Shown here piece by piece: positions 43,546 through 55,684 of a DNA stretch of 64,000 bases. The notes under the pieces are model-generated. The model was not told where the DNA came from. It saw nothing but the letters and a program-made list of their open reading frames with translations, and ran no database searches. The position numbers and the translations under genes were made by a program. The DNA is from Pyrrhosoma nymphula (Eukaryota; Arthropoda; Insecta; Odonata; Coenagrionidae): the NCBI GenBank assembly GCA_963573305.1, contig OY754329.1, positions 20,799,200-20,863,199 of the forward strand. The letters run 5' to 3'. Numbering within the stretch: position 1 is the first letter of the stretch; each line of letters opens with the position of its first letter.

Positions 43546-44116
43546 CTCCGTGAGGTACTGAAATTTCGTTGTTTTTTTTGGGTTTTATTTCTTACTTCAT
43601 TTCTTGTAAGCGGGCAAACTGAAATTAAATTTCTCAGAATTTGTCGTAATGAAAAAATGGAAATCCTACAATTCTGAAAGATGATAGTCTCCCAAAGTCA
43701 TAGGGAACCGGTCCGAGTTCCTCCGACTCGAACGTGGCGCGACGGTCGCGTGCCGCACACGCGCCTCCGATTTTTCTTTTGTTTTTTTTAGTTTTTCGTG
43801 TTCACATCGCATGAGAGATGGAAAGGGAGTGAAAATAAGGGAGCCATTCATTCTCTTCGAGTCGCATCGTGGTCTTCACTTGTTTTTCTTTTGTAATTTC
43901 CCCTCGCTCGTATCCATTTCCTCTCCTCTTTCTTCCCCCGCCACCTGAGATGCTCCCGTGCCATTTAATCCCTCCGTGACCATCCCACCATCCTCCCTCC
44001 ACTTACGTACGCAAGCGCCACTGGTTGCTCGTAAACAACGAACAGGTCGCTGCTGCCATAGCAACCGACTCGCGCCACCTTCGCCCACTGCATGCGGGAA
44101 TGGATGGAGAGTATAA
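43546..44116. other. unannotated stretch
   Basis: No gene recognised. A box-B-like ACGTTCGAGTC on the minus strand near 43725 resembles that at 33560, next to a GC-rich stem (GCGCGACGGTCGCG). Confidence 0.35.
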
Positions 44117-45346
44117 AGGCCGTTTTACACGATACATTATTTTGTACAATCTATCGTGCGAACGCATGTATCAGGAAATTGTACCCTGTAAAGCGGCAAA
44201 TTGTGCGAATGTACGAATGGCTGAACGGAAAATAGAATCTGTTCTAATTCCATTCAGACAATCATACAATTTCGATCCGGTTTTATTCAACAGATGGCGC
44301 AGATATGGCGAAAACTGTGGTGCCTGTGTTACGATTGAAAATAAAGTTGTTTATAAAACGGGTTAACACTTTTCCGTTGAATAATATGAGTAACTATTAT
44401 CCTGTGTATATAATCTTTAATGAGTAAACTCTTTCCGGGGTCTCCACCGGTTTAAACTATTCATAATTGTCGACGTTTCGAGAGACGAGTCGTCACTCAT
44501 TCTCAAGGTAAGAATTAATTACGTCGACAATTATAAATAGTTTGAAGCAGTGGAGAACCCGAGAAGAGTTAACTCAAAGTTGCTAAAATGTTTACATCGT
44601 AATTTCATCGTGTTATTTGGTGTTCTGGTTTTTCAGTGTAATCGCGATCTTTGGGTTTGTCCTTTTCCCCCAGAATTATGACTGATCCTCAAGTAGAGTT
44701 CCTGATATCCCGCGTGATATAATGATACTCATTTTATTTATGTTGGTTAGCAAGTAACATAGATATCGTCAAAAAATAGACATTAAAACATGGTACAAAT
44801 ACAAGGGAAGGAAATTTGGACGGACTAAAAAAAAAGGGTCCCGTGTTCCGCTATACCACTTGATAATAACACTTTGTCACACACACATAATAAACCCACG
44901 AAATTTGCCTAACAAGAGTAGAGATCCGGCGAGAAACGTCAATGACTTTTCGCACTAAAATCCAGATGAGAAAAAACGAAACGATGCAAAGGTCGAATAT
45001 AAATCCAGAGAGATGAGTCCAAGAGAGCTTTTTCTGAACCGGGAGAATTATCAGTAGGCAGATGATCGAGTCGAGGTTCCGATTTCAGGTGATCAGCTTT
45101 TCAAGGTGTCAAATACGTGAGTGAAACATATGTTCACAAGTGAAACATAAACATGATAAACAAAACACTTGCGAATTCCGATCGATTTCTACCGCTAAAT
45201 TGCACGGAAAATTGTGTGTTTGCACTTATCATGTAAAGCGACATTCAGTCTGATTCAGTCGTTCGTACAATATTTTCTTGCATATTTGACTGTACATGCG
45301 TTCGCACGATAGATAGTACAAATAAATGTACCGTGTAAAACGGCCT
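44117..45346. mobile_element. PIF/Harbinger-like TIR element, 1.23 kb
   Basis: Left AGGCCGTTTTACACGATACA and complement of right AGGCCGTTTTACACGGTACA; the inverted repeats extend ~55 bp through ATCTATCGTGCGAACGCATG. TAA duplicated at both sides (44114-44116 and 45347-45349). Tip and duplication suit PIF/Harbinger. A hairpin element (44422-44575) is nested inside. No transposase; the 113-codon frame at 44025-44366 crosses the boundary. Confidence 0.88.
44422..44575. mobile_element. hairpin element H5
   Basis: 154 bp. GAGTAAACTCTTTCCGGGGT pairs with the right end ACCCGAGAAGAGTTAACTC, and AATTGTCGACGT with ACGTCGACAATT. Apex CATTCTCAAGGTAAGAAT. Outward on the left arm: CTTGAGAATGAGTGACGACT then CGTCTCTCGAAACGTCGAC. 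Nested in the 44117 element. Confidence 0.88.
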
Positions 45347-45348
45347 TA

Positions 45349-46472
45349 AAGCTGGGTTCACATAGGTCCGGAACGGGTGAGGAAAGCGGAATTGCGGAAT
45401 GCTAGCGCGGAACCAGCGGAAAGCTACTTGCGCGGACGCTTGCCGAAAAGGCGCGAAAATTTCAATTTGTTGTCATGGATGTCCTTTGGAGTGTTTGGAT
45501 GGTGTAAGTATTTGCGTGCGACTGGACTAATTGAATTTATTTTGACCTCATCTATCTGTTTGACCTTTCAATACAGTCGTTTCAAGGCAGTTTTATCACA
45601 GATTCTTCTAACCAGTGATGGGTTTGATTTCAGCATTACCTTCCGTTCGTTCCATTTTGACTGACAACAGTGTACATTTTCCCCTAAACAATTATGAATT
45701 ACCGTGATGTTTTTGATCACGCGGATTCCATAATCAAGGTCTTTCTCGGACGTAAGAAATAAAATTTTTCGTTGAAATTCTACTCTTAAGTTTATTCTTG
45801 TGACATGAGGTCCGTAATATCCCTAGCATTAAGAGAAGAATCAGGCGTGATGTGGTGGAAGTTCAGCATATTCATTTCTGGTATTCATAATCTCAAGCAT
45901 TGTTTCACTTCAGGCGGTAATAATTAATCGGAAGTCGGGAGTATGGGTCGAGGTTAAATTAAAAATATATAAAAAGATTTACTTTAATTACGTTACCAGA
46001 TAATTGTATATCATTGCACATTTAATCATAACGAATAACTATCAAAATATATAATAAAATTCCTCTGCGATAAGTAATAAGTGAAGTTCTTATGTATTAT
46101 AAATCGACTCTCGAAGATATTATTAGCATAAATAGAATGGTATTTATTTCTAAACTATTTCACATATTGGAAGCGACGAAGGGTTCTGAAGTTACTACAT
46201 CAAGTTCATCCGGTATCCGGTCAACTTGACCGGGGACGCCTTTTCAGTAGCTGTGCGAATTAATGTTCTACTGTTTTCTGGGGTTTCTGGGTATTTTACG
46301 TCAGAGTCCGCATGCGGAACGCGGAAAATATTCATAGATTTAAAACGCAGCTTCCGCATGATTAAGCTCCGCCCACTCTCCGCCCTCCCGCAACCCCCTT
46401 GCTTGTGATTGGCTAAATGCATTTCCGCGCTCCGCTTTCCGCACCCGTTCCGGACCCATGTGAACCCAGCTT
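45349..46472. mobile_element. TIR element with ~48-bp inverted ends, 1.12 kb
   Basis: Left AAGCTGGGTTCACATAGGTC and complement of right AAGCTGGGTTCACATGGGTC, continuing through CCGGAACGGGTG(A/C)GGAAAGCGGA. It begins directly after the TAA of the preceding element. The target duplication is ambiguous (TTA/TAA at left, TTA at right), which would fit PIF/Harbinger. No transposase; frames at 46195-46717 cross the right end. Confidence 0.8.
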
Positions 46473-46747
46473 ATGCGTCGACTCTCATGCAATACTGCTC
46501 TGGTGCTGTTGTCACTTCTGACAATAATAATGGTCCCGGCAGTAACTTGGTGGAATTCCTTCATAATGAAATGATGAATTACTTTTTTTCCACTTAAATT
46601 TGTGTGGAAATGTATGTCAAAAAGAAAATAATTCATGTAAGACTTAGTGCTTTCCTGGCGTACAATGTGAGTGAAGTCTTCGCGCGAAGAAACAAGGAGA
46701 GGATCGACGTCGACCAATCAGAAACAAGCTGACCCACGGCCGGAGGA

Positions 46748-46814
46748 TATATAAATCCGAAAGAATTTGGGCTCGGAACGCCCAGAGGACGATGGCAGAG
46801 TCAGCCATCGAAAC
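46748..46814 (+). promoter_or_regulatory. TATA box followed by a GATGGC...GCCATCGAAAC hairpin core
   Basis: TATATAAA (46748-46755) lies about 40 bp upstream of GACGATGGCAGAGTCAGCCA followed by TCGAAACTTCGG (46788-46819). GATGGC/GCCATC form a perfect 6-bp stem with loop AGAGTCA, immediately followed by GAAAC. It could be the promoter and start of a repeat-derived transcript. Promoter function is inferred from the motif only. Confidence 0.4.
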
Positions 46815-46872
46815 TTCGGCCTTGGCTTCACTTACAAATTAGTTCATCATTTCATTGTTGTCACTTTTGACA

Positions 46873-49732
46873 TTCGGTTTTTCCCTAACCATTAATTTGA
46901 TTCTATCGATGTAATCTTCGTTCCATTCATTCTTAGGGAATATTTGGGCTAAAGATAGGTAAGAGTGAGGGTATCGGGTTGGTGAGGTGACTTCCTATTT
47001 CAAGGGTCCAGGTCTTAATCCCGGCAATGGCGGTTATTTTTGTTGGAATGTTAGACAGTTCAGCACTAATTAGTATCGCAATTCCGGCAGAAATTGTTTT
47101 TATGTGCTCTAGTCGGATGCTCAAAAACTCTTGACTTATAGACTCACTTCCTCTCGATTTGTCAGTTAAACAGGGCTACCAATTATCCAAAAAAACCGGA
47201 AGTCTCATACCACTTTTTCATTGGTAATCCAATCTCTAATTGGATGCCTTGTGAAGAGACCTTCAAATGTAGTACTCCGTCTATCTTATAGTACATTAAA
47301 TTGTGGACAGGAGAAGCAACCCGTAGGGTACTAGTTTTCCGATGTAGACAAAGACCATGGAACAGCTGACCAGAGAACGTGGTGTACTGAGTGGATGTTT
47401 AGGATCAAATGGAAAAAATAAAATGTGAAGTGGAAAAATACTTATTGGAAAAAGCGGAAGTCTAGTAGATCCACATCTAGCATCATTCGGAAGAAAAAAA
47501 CAGCTAGTTTTGGCTAACTTAGTCCCAATTGTATTATGTCCGGGTAACGCTAATCTAAACATGACGTAATCTTTTCTTTTACATGATGCTAACTGAGAAT
47601 TCGGGTTTTGTATATTGCATCAGACTCAATTAGTTGATGTGAGGGTTATCGATGGGTGAACGTATTAGCCTTCATACCGAGAAAATATTTATCCAGGGTT
47701 TATAAAATCAGGTTTACGTGGGATTCTTCCTGCTGAGATTCTCCACTGCTGTAGGGAACTGTTAATTCCCCTCTGAGTCAGTGATTCAAGAACTTAATAG
47801 GTGGACTTGGCTATTTTTTCTACGTCGGCTCCGGATAATGCAGTGGATGGCATTTTTCCCCTTGCCAAAGCTGTTTCAATTCTTTATCAATTCTCATTAT
47901 ATTTCGTGTTATTTCCATTAACTAGTGCCAAGTATATAATCACCCTTCTGCTGATCTGAAATAATTAAAACCCCGGCATAAATGTGCTATTTCTGAAGAA
48001 AGGTTTGTTATATTTTAATAGGAAAAACAATAGCCATGGTGTTTAAGGAGTGAATTTCACCGTTGGAGTATTTTACTATTTGATGACTACATCCACTGTA
48101 TTGTTCATCATTTCAGTGACTGCAAAAACTACAGTGAGGCAGCCGACAGTGGCAAAAAACATTCAATTTGGATTACTTTTTCATATTTTTTTAATGTATT
48201 AAGAAAGAAGTCGAGATAGTCACGTAGATATTATGCTGGCGCTAATTTTTTCGCGATCATCATCCTTATGATTGCTCAAATAACAGAACTACGTTTTCAG
48301 CATTAGTAGGCTCTTTTCCCTCTTTCAGCTGCTTCCGCCTGTCAGTTCTTAACTCCGTGAACTTCTACACCGCCAATAGAGGTAGCGAGACAGTGCCGAG
48401 GGATCTGTGCTGGCATCTTATTGTTTTTCTTCATCAATCAACTTAATCCTTTTTTCCCCTTACTTTTCATTCACGATTGCTTATCTCCGTACTTTTTCAT
48501 ATCCTGTTCTCTAATGGGTTTCATTTTTCCATGTGCCTTTGCACTTTTGAATTTTCTGCTTTTGCCAACGTTGCTGAGGGGCGACTTAGCATAGGAAAAT
48601 GAGTAATGCACTTAGGTATTTGCTTGCAGTCATTTCCATCTAATTTACAAAGGAAGGGAAGGGATCTTTGCGTTGTAAGTGAAAATTTTGTGCGATTTTA
48701 AGAGACTAACCCATCCCAAAGCACTAAAATGAATGGCGCAATGTTTAACAACAATGTCTATTTCATATTGTCTTGCGCGAAAACTTTAAATGTTTAAACA
48801 TTCAAGAAGTTGCTAATTTAATTTCTTCCCTCGTACCAACAGTGATCAAGTTTTCATGTAAGACGCAGTTTATTCCTTTTAATTATTGCCCTGAGAGCAC
48901 AGTTATTATTCGCATTTAAATGTGACAGGGATGTTCACTAATGGGAACTGCACGCATCATTTTAAGGGCATTGAAAAGAAATTTACTACACTCTTTCTTT
49001 CCTTTTGGTATGGGGAAGGTGGTCTGCTTTTTTATTACGAAATACGGGAATGGAGGATCGGTTCATATTTGCATGTTGGATTCGAGGAATGAATGGTATG
49101 AGTCACAACCAGGATGATTCGCAAGTGTGTTCTGATGCAATATGACATCACTAGGCATTCCAGAGGTTCACATATCCATATTCTACGATTTCTCGTGAAA
49201 TCCATCCTCGAATTGTACTTGCCCTACTTCCCCATATTTGGCACATTATCTCTCATTGTTTACGTCTCCTTCAAACTCATCCTTTTTTGGGTTTTTTTCG
49301 CGAAATTCAAATCTGTGCGAGAATTTCTCGAATGCCTATCCGGCTTTTGACGTATGTTTTGGCATTCTTCCACGAGATGGGTGGAGCCCCTGTTCCGTTC
49401 CCCGAAAGTTTTTTTTTAGCTATATATTAATTCGTAGCGTTGTGTCATAGAGTGGCTACACCCTTTAAAAGTGTAGTGCTTCATATATCATTCCTATTAC
49501 GGGTGATGTGTCATCGAATCCGCGCTGAAAAGAAACATTTCGCGTGACGCAGCGGAAACAACTTACTCAGCGCGGGCCGTCGCTCATCAACTCGGGACTC
49601 AAATATGAATTCCATTTCTTGTTAAGCTGTATTGGATATATTATCGTTCATTTACGCGTAAAACAATTACATGCAGCTTCCCCTTGCCTACTCAGTTTAT
49701 CACGTGAAACGTCAGAGCCGTCAGCTTCCATT
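46873..49732. other. unannotated stretch (~2.9 kb)
   Basis: No LINE tail, TIR pair, hairpin or recognisable frame. Minus frames at 46933-47124 and 47296-47562 are short and hydrophobic. Possibly single-copy sequence. Confidence 0.4.
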
Positions 49733-49965
49733 CATCTACATCTACTAAATACCCTGCAAGCCACCTCAGGGGTGTGTGGCAGGGGGTGAGTATTCACCAG
49801 CATGCATTACACTATGCCCTAAAGTTAGTGTAACTACGACTAATTATGCATTAGCATAAATCGCTAATGCTTGTCACGATACGAAGCCTCACAAGTATGC
49901 ACTACTACACTACAGATATTATCACAATGGATAGGGACCATTATTATATTTAAGTATTTTAAACT
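49733..49965 (-). mobile_element. LINE family C, 3' fragment, copy 7
   Basis: Tail CATCTACATCTACTAAATAC (plus strand) with a perfect CCCTGC/GCAGGG outer stem and family C UTR, truncated near the ATAGGGACCATTATTATATT block. Confidence 0.9.
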
Positions 49966-52337
49966 TCATTCATTTCCTATTAATTGCTTGCACACTTGTA
50001 GTAGGTACTGACTCGGATGCCCCATTGAGTTTCTGTCTATCCTGAAATATTTTGACAAATTAATGATCGTATTTTCGGCTTCATAGGAAATTTTCATGTG
50101 CCGTCACTAACATTTTTCGGGAAAAACAGTTCATCGATTGCCAGAAAAAGGATTTCTACAGAGCAAAAAAATCTAAATAAAAAATTAGAATGGATCAATT
50201 AAGTATTCAATACGCTGGAAACGTATGAATTTGTTGAACTGCCACGGCGCTGTAATGATAAATGCAAACCGTAGATAAAATAGGAGAATAGATAGAACAA
50301 TGCGATCCAATAGAACAGGAGAAAATTGAAGCAATTATAATGTTCCATATTGAATGGAACAGTTGTGAAGTTAAACGCCGAAAACATAGGTATTAGTAGC
50401 GGAGTTTTTGCGTAACTGCTATGATTTATCTAGAAAAATACGAAAAAGATATAAATTCCAAAAGAACAATCCATGAAATACTTAATTGATGGACGGATTG
50501 CGCACGATAGCCACCTTAGATGGACCATTTTTCCCAAAAAACCTGTTTTAAAATCTTAATTTTAAAGAATGTTCGACTAGTGAAACATTTATTTGACAAA
50601 TATATCACCACGTCTACCTATATGTATTGTGGATTGTCACGCCCTGCATCCCATTTTGGGCACTGCCATGTTCATACCCTGTTCCTAACTCATGGCGGCT
50701 GACCTTGAATGCACACCTTTCACTTTTCCAGCCGATCACAGAAGAGTGACATCGAATCCATTCGCTTCGGTCTCGTATGGCTTGTGTTGCCAAATTTATA
50801 ACGAAGAAAATTGCCTTGTGTTCGTGTCGGCGTTTTGTTTTTAACTTCGCCACTGCATGTGCAATACCCGGATCAAAAAATTATGGGAAATATTAAACTT
50901 TGTTGGTTAAGGCTCAATATCAGTGGTTACCGGGACACATCCCCACCCAACGTGCATTTATTTGCAGAAGTTGACAACGCTGTTCGGCCTCCAGGAGCCT
51001 GAGGTGACTGGGGGGAAGGGGAAACGCCTTTCAATGGCTACTCGATCTGTGACGTCCACCCGGCATGAGTTGGGAAAACGGTAGAGTGAATGCGTAACAC
51101 AAAGCGGGAAAAGTGTTGTTAAGTTGGAGGTATATGGTGTAAAAATAGGCAGAGTTCGCCTTAAGCGTAATGCTTGACTGGTGGCTCTCGAAACTTTTTA
51201 AAGCCACTCCATTGAATCCACCTCCAGTCAGAAGCCTTTCTCACCCACCCACAAGCCCACTTCCCTTCCCAATATTCCCCCATCTATCCCTCTGCTCCCT
51301 GCTCCGCACCCTAAACCCCCATTCCTGCCCCATCCTCCCTCTTATCGCCTAGAGCGTGTGGCGGCGCCACGCGGATCAAGGTCGCGTCCAATTGCACTGC
51401 CCCATCCCTCCCTCCATCCAAATTAACTGTCCTCCCCCATCTCCATGTTTCATAACTCCCCCTAAACCCCCCATCGCGGAGGCAAGTGACAATCGCCCAG
51501 CGAAATCCAGACGCTTTCAAAGGGGTTGAAGCGCATAGTGTTTATGTACAGATTTTTGTAAAACTTTACACGTGTTTATCAGTAATATCTATTGAGAAAA
51601 ATGAAAATAATTGCATGTTTTTTTATTTTCTGTTTTTTGGCAACTCAGTGATATTTTAACATGTATCCTAATGGCACGTGACATATATTTCGACAAAATG
51701 TGTACAGAATTTCTCCTAAACACAAAATAGTATGTTTCATATTATTTTAATGGTTGCTAACAAATGTGAAGGCATCCTGCCGAGTAAAAAAAACGTACAT
51801 GGATTTTATTTTCGCTTAAATGTCGCCTTCTCCGCCGAAAACCTAAGTCATAACTATGCTTAAATTATTGCGAAATTTGTGAAATACAATTCTTCCATAA
51901 TTTACTGTATTGTATGTTGGGTGATTTCTACCGCATAAACAATTGTGTAGTACATTAGTGACATGTGGTTCAAGAATTTTTTTTCGACTAACTTGAAAAG
52001 TTATTAATCGTAAAATGTGGACTTAATGACTGATTATTATCGCTCCAGCCACTTTAAGTAGTGCCGACGCTTCGGAATAGGTATGTGCTATTTTCACACG
52101 GTAAATTAATTCGGCTGGAATTTGACTTTACATCTCCAAATGATGAACATGATAATTATTACTAATTTTCCATTTTTCAACATGGGGATGAGGTATTAAA
52201 GTTACCTTCAAAGTAAAGTAATTTAGAGACATGGAGTTGTGCCTTTATATTGATTCCAAACGGGTTCCTCACCGGGTTAATATTTTATGGAAGAATTCGC
52301 GGGGGAAGAATTCGGAAATATGCCAAAAGGCTACGTG
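49966..52337. other. unannotated stretch with C-rich patch
   Basis: 51180-51530 is C-rich and low in complexity. The remainder is AT-rich or mixed, with short frames only. Nothing recognised. Confidence 0.4.
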
Positions 52338-52898
52338 TTAAGGTAGTTTGAGCGACGTAGTTCCCTAGTCATAATGGAGACCATATTAAAATGTTATTTT
52401 TTTATTTCAGCATCTGTAAGAAGTAATAAATAAATATTGTAGCGTTAATGGCGAAAATATGTAGTTATATATGACCACAATTCTTAGTAATTAAATAAAT
52501 AAAGCTACATAAGTCTCTAACTTGACTCATTTTTTCCCGCCGTACGGCTGAAAACCCTTCAAAACAGCAGATTTTTTGCGATTCTGTAAAAATTATGGTG
52601 GTGGGTTATAGTTTATTTTTTTATAAATAGTTAAGAAATCGTGCAATCTACACACTTAGTTTTTTGACGAAATCTAAGTGCTAGAATTTCCTAATTTTTT
52701 TAATAGTCTCCCTCTGGAGCGTAAAGCCACAATCTATCCCATGTAAAACAGCTTATATTTACAGGCAAATTGCTCGAAAAGTAGTTCGGAAAGGGGTTAA
52801 TATTTTGATATATTTGGAAAGATGATAGTTTTTTCTTTAAAATTAGGCCAAATTAATCAAATTCTAGGTGAAGTGATTTTTCGCTCAAACTACCATAA
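52338..52898 (+). mobile_element. TTAA-flanked MITE, family M1, copy 3
   Basis: 561 bp from TTAAGGTAGTTTGAGCGA to TCGCTCAAACTACCATAA; the right TTAA has decayed to ATAA. Same orientation as copy 1, opposite to the copy at 53835, 0.9 kb away. Confidence 0.88.
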
Positions 52899-53834
52899 AA
52901 TGGCATTGTAATGTCAAGATATAAAATCGGTTACATGCAGTTTTTTTTCACTTTTATCTGTAGATATTACAATTAAGGATACGTATGCAAAGTTTCACAC
53001 ATATCTGTGGATAAACAAAAATCGCTCTAACCACCTAAATCTCTCTGTGCAGGGCTCGAAATACGGCGTTCTCGAGACGTGGTCTAGCTAGAGCGAAGTG
53101 ATATCTTTCACTTTTTAAACCTGGATTGTTCCTGCTATCCACTTTATAAGATCCTACTTAGCATCTTCAGTTCAGTGTCTTAAAGGTTTCGCGTTTATTC
53201 CCATCGTAAGGTTTCATTTTATGGCGATTCGCTAATATTTGTCTTTACTTGATTCATTAATCGGGTATGTGTGGCATAGGTTGTCTACGAAACATACCAA
53301 TCGATTGGTAGTGTATCAAATGACGCAATCATTAGTGAATAAAGTGCCTGAAAATACTTCCTGAAATCCCCATCAAATCCCTACCACTGAAGACGGACTG
53401 ACACGTTAGGATCAGCATATCCAATTGCAGTACACATGTATCTGCTGGGCAGTAATACAGATGCTAAATATATCTCTTAGAATCGTTTCATAAACTTTTT
53501 TTATTTCTGCCCAGCGGAGTTCATATCATTCAAGCCGCCTCAGGACGTACAGGGGAGGTCACATTTTGTTGGCTCAATCTGGGGGGCGATCAGATTTCCT
53601 GATTTCGGGAAACTAATGCGTGCTGATCAAAGAGAATTCCTTAAATTAAAGTAAAATGGCACAGGTATGTACTCACGTGATGGGAAAGTTACCGTAGGGA
53701 CTGACCAAAAACTGCGCAATCAATCGGTGGAATACCAAATCACTGTAATTAATCATTAAATCGCCCATGAGCTCTTCATACTCGTTGCCGCATCTAAAAA
53801 AAAAACCTTTTTCGGTCACGTGACTTGGGTCCGT
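52899..53834. other. unannotated stretch between two M1 MITEs
   Basis: No gene. CGCTCTAACCACCTAAAT near 53021 resembles an M1 right tip and may be a relic end. A degenerate AAGCCGCCTCAGG near 53532 faintly recalls a LINE D tail. Confidence 0.4.
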
Positions 53835-54458
53835 TTAAGGTAGTTTGAGAGAAAAATCTCTTCACCTGGAATTTGATGAATTTGGCCTCATTTTAAAGAA
53901 AAAGCTCTCATCTTTCTTATGATATCAACCCCTTGCCAAACTACTTTTCGAGAAATTTGCCTAAAAATATAAGCTGTTCTACATGGGGTAGATTATGGCT
54001 GGCCACTCCAGAGGGAGGCTATTAAACAAATTAGGAACTTCTACCACCTAGATATCGTCAAAAAACTAACGGCGTGTAGATTGCATGTTTTCTCACCTAT
54101 TTATAAAAAATAATCTATTACTCACCGCAGTAATTTTTACAGAATCGCAAAAAACCTGCTGTTTTGAAGGGTTTTCAGCCGTACATAGGGAAATAATGAG
54201 TCAAGTTAGAGACTTATGTAGCTTTATTTATTTAATTACTGAGAATTTTGGTCATATACAACCATATCTTTGCGCCAGTAATATACTACAATATTTATTT
54301 CATAGTTTATGAAATAAACGCTGAGATGAAATAAAAATAAATACGCTGACGAAAATTTCAATACAAAAAAAATTTGCTTTGGACGCTGAAATAAAAAAAT
54401 AAAAAATTAATATTGTCTCCATTATGACTAGGGAACTATCTCGCTCAAACCACCAAAA
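53835..54458 (-). mobile_element. TTAA-flanked MITE, family M1, copy 4
   Basis: About 620 bp, left TTAAGGTAGTTTGAGAGA, right TCGCTCAAACCACC followed by AAAA. Longer than the other copies because the region at 54290-54400 contains a local duplication of the ACGCTGA(A/G)AT(A/G)AAA block. It contains a short frame at 54085-54312 that is not a transposase. Confidence 0.85.
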
Positions 54459-55288
54459 GTCCTCCACAAGATCCATGCGTAGGATGCTCTTATACCGTAT
54501 ATACGGCCGTGTCTTATACGCATGAAACAAGTGAACGTTATGCTCCCTTTATATCTCTCTTCTGACGCAATCCATTGACAGCGCCACCGGCGGCGTAACG
54601 AAACGCATGCCGGACTCAAAATATTTCGGGAAGTTGCGTCTTTTGTTCTCGGAAAAAAAGTGAAAAGAAGGAAGCGTTGTTTCGGGAGAAATTGAAGGCG
54701 CGTCATTTTTCCACAAAGAGGACCGGAAGAGGAGGGAGCGTTCGCGGCTGTTCGGCATCCCTTGCCATCCTCTTCCATCTTTCTGTTTCCGTCGAATAAA
54801 GCGTTTGCCTTTGTGAATGCTAGCAAGGGTCGATTGTTTGTGCCTTTCTCAGCTTTTTCCTCCCGATCCATGTTCTCTTTGTGCGGGAGATGAGGAGGTT
54901 CCGTAGCCGAGAGAACGGATTCCGTCATCTGCTACGTGTTGACGCGATCGAAAGGCATTGTGGGATGATTCTGTGGATCCCTTTGAGACAAAGCGGTGCC
55001 TTTCTTTCTCTTTCATATTTCTCCTTTTATAACCCTTGCACTTTGAGAGGGAGCGTTGAGTCAATAGGGGGTGGGGGGTGGAATCGAAAGGATAACTCAG
55101 ACCGCCGATCAGTTCCATGCGCCTGTTCAAAAAAGTGAATTCGTCACGTCCTGAAGGAAACCCTCAAATGCATTGGCGTGACGAAAACCTCGTCGCTTAA
55201 GGTGGTGTGAGCAAGGAGGTTAGAAAAGAAATGGAGACGACATAGCACTTTATTCTTGAAGCCAATTCCGCCATTGCAGTCGGCACAG
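54459..55288. other. GC-richer stretch with an orphan M1-like tip
   Basis: 54470-55150 is moderately GC-rich, with overlapping frames of 93-166 codons on the minus strand and no domain. TTAAGGTGGTGTGAGC at 55198 followed by AATGGAGACGACATA resembles an M1 left end; no clear right end is found, so it may be a diverged relative enclosing the inverted repeat at 55289-55684. Confidence 0.4.
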
Positions 55289-55684
55289 TATAGACCACGG
55301 ATACTATATACAGGATTTTCGAGTCGGGCACAACAAGTGCTGCCACTACCCGAGCTTTTTATTAGGTTTCCTAAGCTGCCACTCGCGGCGCTGACACTCG
55401 GGAGGGATCTGAACATGTGGCGAAAGACATTCTTAAATTCTAAAAAACTTAACTCACCGGCTTTCAAATGTAAAACTATTGTTTATAGCGATTTAACTCG
55501 AAGCAGGCACATGCACTTGCACTTCCACAATCGAGAATATCGGGAATAAATAGATCCCTATTCTCTACAGCGCTACGATGCGGACAATTTGGAAGCTATT
55601 AAAAAGCTCGCGAAATGACAGCAGAAAACAGCGCTTCTCGTGGCCGAGTCGCGAATCCTGTATATAGTATGTATCCGTGGTATA
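55289..55684. repeat. inverted repeat with ~55-bp arms
   Basis: Left arm 55289-55343 (TATAGACCACGGATAC, CTATATACAGGATT, GAGTCGGGCACAAC) is matched in inverse orientation by 55629-55684 (CGAGTCGCGAATCCTG, TATATAGTATG, TATCCGTGGTATA). About 285 bp of spacer. Possibly the subterminal part of a degraded MITE. Confidence 0.75.

Noticed and set aside
43700..43770. Box-B-like ACGTTCGAGTC on the minus strand as a tRNA gene
   Set aside because: No cloverleaf or convincing box A; the surrounding GC-rich stem accounts for the resemblance.
54428..54928. 166-codon minus-strand frame
   Set aside because: It begins inside an M1 MITE, is overlapped by other frames and shows no recognisable domain.
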